A stretch of DNA of 64,000 bases from Branchiostoma floridae (Eukaryota > Chordata > Leptocardii > Amphioxiformes > Branchiostomatidae), in contig NC_049989.1 in assembly GCF_000003815.2 (NCBI RefSeq), positions 3,655,580 to 3,719,579 on the forward strand, in the 5' to 3' direction. Positions within the stretch are counted from its first letter, which is position 1, and each line of letters opens with the position of its first letter. The translations under genes were made by a program, and so were the position numbers. Below the pieces are notes generated by a model. It was not told the DNA's origin, did no database searches, and worked only from the letters and a program-made list of their open reading frames with translations. Shown here piece by piece: positions 50,301-62,385 of the stretch.

Positions 50301-53300
50301 AAAAGGAAAGTTCAATTTAGATCTGGCTGGTCCTGGAAGATGGAACAACCACATGCAGAGGTAAGGCCTGACAGCCTGGCGCAGCCTGCCGGTACCTTGA
50401 GGGTTTTGTCTCGGGATGCAGAAGCCAGGAACATGCTGCCGTCGGGGGCGAACTGCAGGTCTCTGATCACCTCTTTGTGATCTATAAGGTACAACAGGAT
50501 GCCACCTGCAACACAAGAGGGGGCAAGAACAGGCATCAGTACCTGGAAGTGTTGTGTCAATACATGTCAACTAGGGGTGGGTACGGTACAGTGTACCGGC
50601 ATACAAAACCATTTTTTCTTGTTGGACCGGTCCAGGAAAACTGGACCTGGAAATGATCTGTGGACTGGATATTGGACCGATTCGAAAATGGATTATAGAT
50701 TATACTGGCAAAAGTTCACCTGTTTTGAGGCTTACAGATCCAAGAAAAGAACAAGAGCGCAGTAGAGGAGAGTTGATAGTCCTTTTTACCAGGCTTCTAC
50801 AGTCAAAGACTTGGTCTACAGTTGTAGAGGCTAGAGCAGAGGCAGTTAGTGTTGTTAACATAACTTGGATGATTATAATATGTCAATGGACGCCAGATCA
50901 TCATCATCATCATCATCATCATCATCGGTCGACGTGATCAAATGTAGACATGTTCGCACATGTCTACACACGACGGGGTTATACCGCCCCTTACGGGGTG
51001 ACATACCCTTTCGTAGGCTAATTACAAGACGGGGATGCGCCAGGTCTCCCGTCCGGGTGAATGATGTAATTCACCATGTGGCTGATACGAGACAGAGGTT
51101 CGCCAGGCCTCCATCCGGGTGATTTGAAGTGAATCACCAACTCCCGACAGAAGGATTTGCACCAACACACACCGCACCATCGCACGTGTGGGGGTTCTTT
51201 AACGTGCATGGGGTATGGCTCTCCCCATACACGGGACCTCCATTTAACGTCCTATCCGAGGGACGACTCATTTTTCACTTGAGTAAAGTGAGGAAAGTCG
51301 TGTAAAGTGCCTTTCCCAAGGGCACAAGACCGGCAACACGGTAGGCGGATTCGAACCGGCGACCTCTCGATCACGGGCCGAATACAATACCACTGTGCTA
51401 CGCGGCCCCACGCGGACGCCAGATACTCCACCAAATACAATCCTTTGTAGAGAAATGGATCATTGTTTTGAGTATCACCCATTCACAAGTTTTCAAATAT
51501 GATTTAGGTCCAGGTTGAGGTCCGGACCTGAACCTCAGTCTTGATCCTCTGAACCTGGACCTGAATGTTCTGTACTGGTACCCACCCCTAGTGTCAACTA
51601 ATATGCCCTAATGTACAATGTATGCATCATTCATTGGTTCTTGGACTTTACAAGTAATATGCTTATCTGGAAAACAACAGTTACTGAAAAACAAAGTCTG
51701 ACCTCCAGCATTGTGTTAACTTTATCTTGTTATAGGGGGTGAATACAGTAAGAATGAAGTTTGCCTCTATTTTGATGATGATGTCTTCTTGATAGATGTT
51801 GTTTTCAAGCAATTTTGCCAAGAAAGCCCAATGCTTGTCTGATCTGCAGCAAGATAACTGATCTACAATGTTACAATATTAATTCTATATACAAATGTAC
51901 ATGTACATGTCATATTCAAAAGGAAAGTTTCCCGAAGAACAAGTTACTCCCACATGCACATGTACATAGATCATAAATTGGGAATTTACAACAGAAAGCA
52001 AAAAGATCAAGTTTTCTGTTGTAATAATGCTGTTTAGACTGGATGGTTATTGTTGTTATAGATGTCCTCATTGCAAAGTGACACATGGGCTATTTTAAGA
52101 CCATCGTCATGGGAGTATTTAACCCCTGATGTTTGGGTCAAAGAAAAATCATAACATAAATATTTTGATACATGATGTATAGATTCCAGTCCTATCAATC
52201 AATGCTAAAAGAATGGAAAGTTTTTGTTTGACCATTTATGATATTTTTCAAACTGATATATTATGACATGTCATATGACAGTTTCAAGATATTACATCAT
52301 ATGTACATGTACAATACTACAACTTGAATGATAGGTAAACAATGGGCCAACATGTACGTCATCCGCATAACATAACATGACCTTATGGATGAGATTAGAA
52401 TAGAAAAGCATTCATCATGATTTTGACTGTTGGGGGGGGGTGATTCAGCCTTTTGCCATGGCCAATGACCACTAATGACCTTGCTCATTTCTAAAAAAAA
52501 AATACATTTTTACATGTGCATGCTGTTCTGTTTCACCCCAGAGTGACAGCGGAATGAGATGTGAATGTGAAATGTAGAAACGGAGCCTTTCAACGTAACT
52601 CTAAATTATAGGTAATAAAGAAACCCTGCCATATAAACATTGTTTCGAAATTCAATCACACACAATGTAAATGTAGTGAGTTGTAGCTTAAACCTACAAA
52701 CAAACAAACCTGCCAAGAAATTTTGCTTTCTTGCTGTTGTTTTCTTGAGATCTATTCTCCTCTAGCAGGGCAAGTGTTAGGGTGTTGTGCCAAGTTGATC
52801 AGGGTGTTGTAGCCTGGTATCCAGCCTCATCATTATAGCTCCTGCAGAGACTCTGGAGCTATGATGCGGCTGGACACCAGGCTACAGCACCCAGAGTTTC
52901 TTTTGTCCAATCTGCTAAGAGGACAGAAGAGATACTGAAGCTATAATAAGGCTGAATACCAGGCTAGGATGTTGAGCAGAGTTGTTATGATTCAGGGCTA
53001 CAATTAACCATGGCCCAGATGTTTAAGGGCCCAATCATGGCCAATGGTCAGACAATCTGCAGTTTCTTGACCCACATGTTTTTACCCAGTTCATTCCTCT
53101 CCACAATTGCAAAGAGAGGACAGAAGAGACTCTGGAGCTATAATAAGGCTGAATACCAGGCCAGTATGTTGGCAGAGTTATGATTTAGACCTACAATTAG
53201 CCATGGTCCAGATGGTAAAGGCCCAATGGTCAGACAATCTGCAGTTCTTTGACCCACATGTAACCCAGTACCACCCGTGACCTATTTAGAGGTCAGTGAC

Positions 53301-56300
53301 CAAACCCCATTTATTCCATAATCAGGGAGAGTTATGCAAATTAGTGATGAGCAAGTCACCTTCATTCCTTGGCTATTTTATGATCATATGATATAAGAAA
53401 GGGGACATAAGTGTTTAAAGGCAGAACGCTTCATTGCTACCAATATTACACTCTCTATGCTGACAGCCCAAACAAGTTTTCTAAGACTTAAGACTGAGCA
53501 AATAGCCTAAAGCCTCTCAAAGGATTGAAAACCAGGGGCACAGAAAAGGGTGTTTCTCTTGCTGTAACATTATTGGCTTCATGGTCTCAGTAATCCATTC
53601 TTCTTGAGTTCCAATTCAGTTGTGCATTTCAATTATGTACATGTATGACCTGTTCTTTGACGATAGGCCTGTAATAAACTGAAAATGAATTGGCACTACT
53701 GACTGACTTTACTTATTCGTTGTGTACAATGTACATTTGTTAATTTTCAATAAGCATCCATCCACCAACTCACCTGAATATACAAAATGCACAGGTGTAT
53801 TCAAATCAGCAAGTTTGCTATTGTATTGCTGTTGATAACATTTAAAGTATTAAATTTTGCAGACATTCCTGTAACACAAACCTAAACCATTTTGTGGAAC
53901 ACTTTGCCCAGTATTCCTGTTGACAGCTTATCTATAATTAATGACATGGGACCTTGTGGCATATAGACCTTTCCTTTGTCTCCTTAGTACCAGAGAGATG
54001 TCAAGCATATTCTTTCAAAAGCTACATCTAGATCAAATGTTAAAAAAAAAACAATTTTGGTACACATCAGGGCTGTCTCAAGATTTAAATTCGTAATGTC
54101 TTACTCAATGTTTGGAGGCTCACATTGTTGGTTTTTGCTGTTAGATATATATCATATGTCATTCTGAATTTAGAAAATTCAATCACATGTTGTTAAGTTC
54201 GGATTTTTTGGACTGGAGAGGTTGAAATTTCTGTCTGTCCCGAGAAGAAAATTTCCGCCCCAAGACAGCCTTGGTTCTCACTAGAACAGTACAGAGAAAA
54301 CCTACAGCTGGAGATAGTTTAAAGAAGAAAACAAAACGAAGAGTGCTTATAGAAAAGAAGGAAAACATGGTGTTTTCTTACCTGTTGAAACATCCCATGT
54401 CTTGATTCGGCCGCTCTGCAGCCCCGTAGCCAGAATGAGGTCTTTGCCGAAGTTGAAGCGGTGGAAGCTGACGTTCACAGTGCGGTGACATTTGGAAGAG
54501 ACGGACGATCCGAACGCTACTGCCCACACGTACTCCCCACAGTCTATCACCTTTTCTTTAGGCACTGGCAATGGTGGCTCTCTTTGTCTACCCTCATCGT
54601 CTTCACTGCAGATAGCAAAGAAACAAGCAGAGTTTGTCAAAACATGTCTGAAATTAGCAGAGTATACCAAGTTAGGGCCGGCGTGGGACAGGGACCGATC
54701 TGATCCATACATGGTCTTTCCCTGTCTAATTTACTAAAATATCAACAACACAATTCAAGTGAATATGTAACAACACCTAGAATGATAGCTAATGTTCAAG
54801 TTTTACACACAACTCATTCTAGCTTCAAGTGATAAAAAACATGCATCAAGGAAAATTTAACATGTGTACAAATAAGACATATGCATCACATATTGCTAGA
54901 TGCACATTTCATTCAGACATTTACAGCATTGACAGTATTTGGTTATGTTAGAGCAAGTCTGTCCACACCAATCCAGTCACAGTTACCACTGTCTCTTGTC
55001 TCAGTCAAGATATCATAATTGGTAATTAACTTAAGTCCAGCATTGTCCTTGTGAACACCCCTAACAAGTAAAAGAATGTGGACCAATCTTGCCCTGCAGG
55101 AACCCAGTGAATAATCAGTTTGTACTTTGCAAAAAGATGGGCATTTATCCAACTCTTACCCCACTGGGCAGTTATCTGATGTGACAGTCATTCTACTTTG
55201 GTACAAACTACAAAGGTAACAACAGTTATGCCAAGGGCATGAAAAAGATAAGCACATTTGAATCTCAATTCACAAAACAAATGTTGAAAAAGGTACCTGT
55301 ATATGTTAGTGTAGGCATGATGCCATACATGTGCATGAATAAGAACAATGTTTTTTGTACCCATGTACCCTCAGGTAGAACTGGACTTGACAGGTTAATC
55401 ATATGATCTTGGAGGCAAGGTATGTTGTTTGACTGGTTTTACAACTGTAGGCTACTGGTATGGAAGACTGCTGCAGCCTACACTTTTTGGCATGATAATT
55501 GTTTGTACATAGGGAGTAGATGAACAATGGACTTCTGATCAGAAAGCAAAGTTACTCATAAGTGAACCATGAACTCAAGAGAAGCGCTACTTGTTTTATA
55601 GATGGTGATAGGTTTGAAGGCTGATAGCCAGTATAACGCTACCATACTAGAATGGCTATCACATCAAAATATATACCACACAGGCCTTCTACTGTTAAAT
55701 TTGCCATCCTGGAAGTACCGATTTTTCCTCTGGCCCATGGACCAATACTACACATGTAGTAGTACATGATTACATAGTTTACTCACATTTCATTATTGTT
55801 TATCTTGTGTTTCCATGGGACCAATCTCACCAGCCTGTGACCACACGACCAAGCGAAGTATGAGTTGTCTGGGGCGAACGCACTGCACCATGTCTCTGCT
55901 CCGGCTTTCTGGTCGTTTGGGTTCCCGCCTGGTTTCAGCTGGTAGAGTATTTCTGCATCCGCTGTGAGGGCGAGGAGACAAGACAGATGAATTTAGGAAA
56001 CATCGCAGGTTCTATTAATAAAGTGGCGGGTGGTATTGTGTCCCTTGTAGGTTCATAAAGACAGCTGCTGCTGAGTTACGTGCCTGTGAGGCTGTGTGTT
56101 ATGCCAAAGTGCAAATTACTGGATATACAGATACATGAAACATCCATACCTACCAAAGTTTGATTTCTACTCTAACATAAACTGGTTCTTTCCTCATAAA
56201 TATATAAATTTACGCTATTCAAATACAGTGTACTAGTAACAGCACATGTAGTAGTGTCAGAAGGGAAATACACACAGTGAAAATACTAATCTTTTAACCC

Positions 56301-58713
56301 AAACATTAATTAATTTTATGTATATAAAATTATAACATACCAGTTGACCTATTGTCATAACATGGTCCTACTTAATTCCCTAGCACATTCTGCAAAAGCC
56401 AAGCAAGGCCACAAAATCTTGACTTGCTTCAAATCCACGTGCTTCCATGACCCTGACCCATAAAGATCTTTATTTGCTTCAAATCTGCATCGTGGAAGGC
56501 TAACTGTGACCTGGGGCCCACTCATGCTGACAACGTCTCGTTGACAACTAGCTATTACGTGGAGGTCCCGTGTTTGAGGACAGCCACACCCACGTTAAAG
56601 AACCCACTGCATTTATTGAAAAGAGAAGGGGACCATCCCGGTGTGAGTCAAAAAGTCAAAGTCCTTCCAGCGCCTAATGGCGCATAGGGCAGCACCCATC
56701 TCCATTTCAGTAGCCCTGGGCCACACACATTTGTGCAATCACTACAGCAGGGGCTAGTCCACTGGTAGTGGTGTGTGTTCAAGTTCCATACTCTTTCCCG
56801 AATGCTGAGTGCTAAGCAGAGACAGCAGAATGTACCATTTTAAAAGTCTTTGGTATGACTCGGCTGTGATCGAACTCATGGCCTACCGAATGCAAGGCGA
56901 ACAATCTACCTACTAGGCCATTGTACCGACCATCCCGGTGTGGGTAGATCAAATAAATCTGTCTGGATATGCAGCTTGTACTGTTCGTTCATACCTACCA
57001 AGTTTTTATTTATAAAAAACAAACACATTGTTCCACTCTAGCCAAGTATGGTAAAATTAACCACACGTGGCCAGTACATGGTACATGATTGTGCTACAAC
57101 TACACTACAATATAATGTGTTCATTGGTCTGCTAACAATCAGATCATTTCACTTTTCACACCATATTATGCTGTCAAAAAACCTATTTGGCCAGTCTATC
57201 TTAATGGGAACCCCTGACACTGCAATTCAAGGCTCTGTCAGTGTCACATACAACATGTAATCATGATAATGACATTGGTAGATGACCAACACACAAGTTC
57301 AAGTATCTCAACATTGTTCTGTAACTAGAACATACAAAGCAAGATCTTAAATTATTTTGTGAACAGCGAATGCCTGTGGCTGTGAACCTAGCACAAGATG
57401 TTTTTTACACTCAATTTGATATGGAACAAAATACTTCCCCAACAAGTTTATCAAATGTAGTGAAGAAAGGTACAAAACAGACAACCATTCCTCTTCAAGT
57501 TCAAGGGTCTATAGTACCCTGTAATCCTATGTTGTCATTCTAGCAAATGTTTTCTTACTGTTTTTTTTTAAGTTACCAACACTTATCACTAGTTTCCCTT
57601 AATTAGTCTGATTCTTAGTTGGCATAGCTACAGATTGTATGGATAGATTATGACTCCAGATCTGGCAAACAACCCAGAGATGGAGCATTGAGTACTGGTA
57701 TCTTCTTTCTAAATCTAAAGGTATTCTAATAAGCCTGTAAATCCTATAGCAACATGACTAGTGGGGGCAAAGATGGGGGAAACTATGCTTCCTTGGCAAA
57801 GTCTGCATGGTCTGCCTGATGCCAAGTCACCTTCATAAGCCATGTACACTATGTTGTAAGCTCCATAAAAAGTCTACACAACCCAGAAGTTTAACTGTAA
57901 CTTAGTGTAAGGTCTAGCTATGATACAGATGGGGTGTAGTCATGTACTAGTACCAGGCAAGTGCATGTGCTCATTGGCCTGGTATCCAAATCTATTGCAG
58001 CTGCCGAGTCTCGTTGTATTCTCATGCTTGTTCAAGTTTAGGGCTAGAAATACTTTTTTTGCATACCTGTACTGGTGCAGGTAACATTGAAAATTACCTG
58101 CACCAGACAAATTTTACCTGCACCACTCTGAATTTAGTAAGTATGGATAGATCATACTAAAATTGTTCAGTAACCATTGCTATTTTTTTCTTTGAGTTTT
58201 ATACTCTATAGGTGGTAACAGTCAATGCAGCTAATAATAACGATCCACATACACATACATTATAGGTCCTAATAGGACATTTATGTATAAATCCCAGTAC
58301 ATGGACCAGTGCAGGATAGGTGCAGGTAGACATCAGAAATACCTACACAGCTCTAATGTTACCTGCACTAACCTGCATATGCAGGTGGTATTTTAGGCCC
58401 TGTAAGTTGTTGCAAGGGAGGATCAAGTGACTCAGAAGCTCAATAGGTTTGGATACCACTTTATCAGGATATATTTTCATTGCTCACCTTGTGTGTAATA
58501 ATCCTCATGTGGTGGGAAATACTCAATGTCCCCAATGAAATCATGATTCTCACAGGGCGACTGCTGACACGAGTATTTCCTTGACTTCATCAAACAGTCA
58601 ATGCAGCTACAAACGTTCCTGGAGTTTCTATAACACTCCTCACAGGTACAGGGCATATCCATGTCCGCATTACCTGCCACACAGTTTCTGATGTATTCAT
58701 AGTAAATCTCCAT
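44371..58713 (-). CDS. WSB1: WD-repeat and SOCS-box protein, WSB1/WSB2 type
   Basis: Nine coding positions on the minus strand: 58713-58488, 55961-55787, 54605-54382, 50505-50396, 48239-48117, 47643-47471, exon 7 (7a 46897-46784 or 7b 46323-46210), 44924-44814, 44530-44371. All phases match, giving 471 residues with one exon 7. WD blades are plain, for example FAPDNSYFAWSCGHRLVRLVPW, VWAVAFGSS, IRDLQFAPDGSMFLASASRDKTL and VYSCSWSPDAKILASVG. The C-terminal SOCS box (LQHLCRLSVRRVL to LPIPQKLMGYLKY) is the elongin BC/cullin docking module, so the protein should be the substrate receptor of an ECS ubiquitin ligase. Exon 1 encodes a Cys-rich N terminus not usual for the family. The introns contain a nested hAT/SINE, another SINE and several MITEs. 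The choice between WSB1 and WSB2 is uncertain; both descend from one chordate gene. Confidence 0.88.
45695..46190. repeat. About 170-base tandem repeat, three copies
   Basis: Units begin near 45695, 45862 and 46037 with AATTTGGTGGCCCATCATTT and end with GATCAAAGTGAAGCATAGCG. The array abuts the donor side of WSB exon 7b. Confidence 0.9.
46210..46323 (-). other. WSB alternative exon 7b
   Basis: 114 nt with acceptor TTTTCCAG and donor GTAAGAC. It encodes HLFPPPSCIFSGGSNDFWVR and then HISFSHDGCHIATLCDD. It is the more family-like version (FGHLFPPP context). Confidence 0.8.
46784..46897 (-). other. WSB alternative exon 7a
   Basis: 114 nt with acceptor GTCAACAG and donor GTAAGAC, same phases as 7b. 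It encodes HMHPAPSFLMMGGANDYWLR and then ALSFSHDGCHVGTLCDD. About 60 percent of residues match 7b. The length is a multiple of three, so joint inclusion would also keep the frame. Confidence 0.8.
49440..49830. mobile_element. Fold-back MITE in a WSB intron
   Basis: Ends GGGTACCATCCGGTTAGTAG and, inverted, GGGTACCATCCATAAATTAG, both followed by CGCTCCT. An inner inverted pair (TTAAGGAATGGGTT / AACCCATTCCTTTA) makes the whole about 390 bases self-complementary. Confidence 0.6.
50572..51590. mobile_element. hAT-like element hosting a nested SINE
   Basis: Inverted ends TAGGGGTGGGTACGGTAC and its near-complement GGTACCCACCCCTA, flanked by an 8-base target duplication (ATGTCAAC at 50564-50571, GTGTCAAC at 51591-51598, one mismatch). 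The interior is rich in TCCAGG/GGACCTG repeats and has no transposase frame. Eight-base duplication and TAGGGGTG ends fit hAT. Confidence 0.7.
50899..51413 (-). mobile_element. Full-length tRNA-derived SINE
   Basis: Perfect 11-base target duplications GGACGCCAGAT at 50888-50898 and 51414-51424. On the minus strand the head has an RNA polymerase III A box TAGCACAGTGG (51400-51390) and a perfect B box GGTTCGAATCC (51357-51347). A body follows and the tail is (GAT)n at 50899-50925. It is inserted inside the hAT-like element. Confidence 0.88.
52797..52890. repeat. Hairpin-forming inverted repeat
   Basis: GTGTTGTAGCCTGGTATCCA to ATTATAGCTCC pairs with GGAGCTATGATGCGGCTGGACACCAGGCTACAGCAC across an 11-base loop. 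Probably a small palindromic MITE in a WSB intron. Confidence 0.7.
52915..53264. repeat. Tandem duplication of about 190 bases
   Basis: Two diverged units, 52915-53083 and 53113-53264, both with AGAGGACAGAAGAGA, CTATAATAAGGCTGAATACC and CAGACAATCTGCAG in the same order. Confidence 0.85.
56500..56645. repeat. Older SINE body fragment
   Basis: GGAGGTCCCGTGT and CACGTTAAAGAACCCAC match, inverted, the body of the SINE at 50899-51413. It was the target for the younger SINE that follows. Confidence 0.55.
56646..56927 (-). mobile_element. tRNA-derived SINE with 15-base target duplications
   Basis: GACCATCCCGGTGTG occurs at 56631-56645 and again at 56928-56942. On the minus strand the head reads TGGCCTAGTAGGTAGA (A box) and GAGTTCGATCA (B box). 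The tail ends TTTGACTTTTTGACT. It is of a different family from the SINE at 50899-51413. Confidence 0.85.
58038..58401. mobile_element. MITE with GCAGGTAACAT-containing inverted ends
   Basis: TAGGGCTAGAAATAC and GTGCAGGTAACATT on the left are repeated inverted on the right (CAGGGCCTAAAATACC, GTGCAGGTAACATT). ACCTGCAC motifs recur inside. It lies 90 bases from the donor of WSB exon 1. Confidence 0.55.
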
Positions 58714-61700
58714 ACTCAGAACAGTAATTCACACAATCCTCTCGGGTTTCCTAGTGGAACCTTGGTAGGAGGAATAAAACAAAAGTTTCCGGTTAGTTCT
58801 AATTCATGAATTAGCTGAATGATGGGTCAAATCAGCGGTAGACACAGGGTTGAAAGTTGTTTGGTAGGAGCCTTCAATTTGGAGGGGTTTTAATTCTTGT
58901 GGTGGAAATCAGGTTTGATACAGCATGCTTAATTTTAGCTGCCCAAACTTTCCCTGACTTCTACACGTGTTAGTCATATCTTAGATGAATTTAACTTTAA
59001 GTGAACCCAAACAATACTGCAGAATTCCTGAGTATGACCTGAGTAGGCATTTCATGGCCTGACAGTTTGGCCAACACGTGTAAAATCATGGCCTGACACG
59101 TGTTGACCAAACTGTGTCATGACTGCTACGTGCACAGAGGCATGTCTCATCCAGAGTGTTGTTGTTTCAAATGTACATTGTGAATCACATACTTGCTTTA
59201 TCAAGTTTATGTTCAGACCTTAAGAATAACAGCACTATGTGTACAAATTTGTAGATCACCTTTGATCAAGGTTATACTTATAGTACAGAAGAAGATTGTT
59301 TACACCCTGGCTTTGCTTTGTTTTCTGCCAATCAAAGTCATCTTATTTTAAATTCAAGGAAAAAATGAAGAAACACCAGTGACAACTATGTTCATTCTAT
59401 CTGTTTATAAATAAGAATTTGAGCAAGTGTTCTCAGACTTTTACAAGAAACTTAGAAAGAAAGGCATGCATCCATTTAGCTTCAGTGCTTGTGAAAGATT
59501 TTTGACCTAGATACATGCCAACAGGTTTATGGGTCTGGGTGAAACAGGTGGACTTTTACAACTAGTTCACATTGTTCATGGTTATAAATGCTCCTGATAT
59601 GTCAACAAATGGCCAAAAGGTCTTGATTTACAGTTTGTGCCTTTAGAACAGTGTTGCAGATCCTGCCAAGATCAATAACTTGCACTGCAATGCAGCACAG
59701 CATGTAGGCCATGCCCCACCAATAGAAGACTCACCCACATTTCAAAACAAAACACTCAGAAGGCTACCTGATACACAAAGAGTACAAGGCTTTTGCTTTT
59801 CTGGATGTACTAATAATACAAATCACAAAAGTCTAACAACCACAGATAGTTCCTTGACAGAATGTTATTTGAAAACATATGTTTTGGCAATGAGAAAGAC
59901 CGGTTAGACGAGTTATAAGAACCACATTGACGTGCTTGCCTCCAGAAGGCCACAAAAAGGAAAGCCTTGTGGCCTCAGAACACATTATTGACTGAGCCTA
60001 CAGCATGATTACAAGTAACAGTTTCTATTACTAGGAAAGCTAACACAAGACAGCAAATGTGAATCATTTACCTACATGTAGAAGTACAACAACATTCAAC
60101 ACTCACCAGTAGAGCTGGGTTAATGTGTTACCCAATATACGTAAACAGGGCTGGGACCTAGCTACATGTACTCCTTCCCAGAACCCATGCACCCCCAGGC
60201 CCCAAGGCCGGGATCCAATGACAACGCAGATTAAATGCCTCAACCAATCAGGAGGGAGCACCAAAGCTACACCCCCAGCAAGCCTCTTGGGTGCAAAGGT
60301 TATGAAAACAGAGTTGTTTACCTTGTAAGATCATGTGACTCCAGATGGAAGAGCAGTTATTCATGAAAACAAGAGGCACCTTCAATTCAACGCTCTTACA
60401 TTCACATTTAGGATTCCAATATCTTAACTAGGGTGACCAATCAGTACAGTAGTATGTGTATGTTGTTCTCAATGGTATTCAAGCAATTACGACATTAACG
60501 TCACTGGCATGACGTCATGCGACATTTCTGGATTACCCCAGTTCAGGGGACATTCCAGCCAGTTTGAACTGGTTCAGAATGGCTATTGACACAGACAAGA
60601 CAAGATGTTCACAGTCACACACCCTGTGCTATATATAGAGCTTTGTCTCAGACTTGGAAGAAAATACAATTGCTTTGACCAAGACCAAATGTGCTACAAA
60701 TTGTAAGTGAACCGATACAAACAATTGGTAAACCATTATGATAATATACTTTTCCATCAGCCACTCGCGTAAGTTGTTTTTATTTCCATGTATGTATATG
60801 TGAAACTGGGCCCTATCGAAAACCAGTGTATTGGCACTGAATAGGCTACCCAGGTGTTTCAAAATAAACAAACAAACAAACAAACAAACTCGTAAAGCAG
60901 CGACCTGAAGAATACACAGTGGATAAATGATTCCTCAATGATTCCAAACATAAAGTACGAGTGACATGACAACCACAAATATATACATTTATATACACAT
61001 CATATGTTTAAGAATTGTAACTTCCAATTACCCTGAAAAAACACCTAACTACTGCCTGCAAGCATAATTTACAACCAACTAAGAGTTCTAAGGAAGGATC
61101 GATGTAATGTAAACTGGACTTGAATCCAGAGGATTGAGAAAAATTTCCATTCTGAGCATCAGAATATTAACAATATCCAAACAAATGTTATTCCTGATTA
61201 GCGTTTTGTTTGCACATGTGCATGGTTACAGACAGACAGTTCTAGTATTATTGTCTGTGATGTTACTTTCCATGGTAGAAGTGGATCAATCATATTTGAT
61301 AGGATGGTATTACCAGGTAGGGTTTTAAGTTTCACTTTTCCCAAACATGGGAGACAACACATTATCCTTGACTGATATGCTAATCATCTGACTGGGGCAG
61401 AAATTGTAATCCCTGAATTTAAATCAAGGTCCTAGGCAACAACTGAATTTACACACAATTTCATAGATCTACATGCACATGTACACAATTGAATCTACAT
61501 GTGTACTGAAAACTGAATACACTAACTATCAACACACAGTTAAATCTATGGATTATAATCTATAACTCCTACGTATACTCAGTAAAGAAAAAGAATGGAG
61601 AAGAGTTAACAAATAACTACAACAAGTCAAGGTGACATCATACTACATGCATGTGCCTATAAAAAATTATCAGTAACCCAAAGCAGCAGCAGGGATACAA

Positions 61701-62317
61701 TTTTCCAGTATTATAGTATCTATAACTAAAAAAAACTGTAAGCCAGGGGTTCCATCCCTTGATTTCTGGGTCTTTTCTAGGGTTAACTCAGGGGGCTCAG
61801 CAAAGGTGGCCTGTGTAGGCCCTCAAAACAGTGTTGCATCCAGGCCATGGGTTCTCACCTTGTGCAGAAATAAGATCACTCACAAACTGTGAATGAGTGC
61901 ATCATCCTTTTGCTGTGTTCCCACTATCCAGTACCACCCCCCTCCCCCCGTGTAGACTATTTGACATTCAGTAGTTTCTAGCGAGGACCAATCAAATAGC
62001 TGCTGGCAGGTCACTGACATTGGGCGATAACTGCGAGCTTTTCGCACCCTTGCTTATCATGCAAATGCCGTGAACTCAAATCAAGCAGGCATTATTGTTC
62101 GTCATTTTGCACCGTGCGGGAGCTTTACTTGCTCACAAACAACTCTATATATCAGTTTAAAAAGTTTACTTTGGTGATCAAAAGGTGATGGGACTGTAGC
62201 GAGTTTTCGTGCCATTAAACTTTTTGAAATGACTGCCCTACAGTTTATTTCCGTCTCTTTTATTACGCGCTTTGTGACTTTAGTTCTATTTTTTCATCAA
62301 CATGAACCACAAGGCTT

Positions 62318-62385
62318 CGTGGCGTAGTTGACTAGTGATTGGGTTTGTAACTTTTGGACCAGAGTTCGAACCTGACGTGGAGTAA
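62318..62385 (+). repeat. tRNA-like SINE head
   Basis: TGGCGTAGTTGAC (A box-like) and GAGTTCGAACCTG (B box-like) are spaced as in a tRNA, but the flanks do not form a full cloverleaf acceptor stem. A T-rich stretch follows. Confidence 0.45.

Noticed and set aside
51340-51413. Possible tRNA gene with perfect A and B boxes
   Set aside because: It is the head of a SINE: body, (GAT)n tail and target duplications are present, and no closed acceptor stem is seen. The similar heads at 290-350, 7575-7690, 14281-14375, 56850-56927 and 62318-62385 were treated in the same way.
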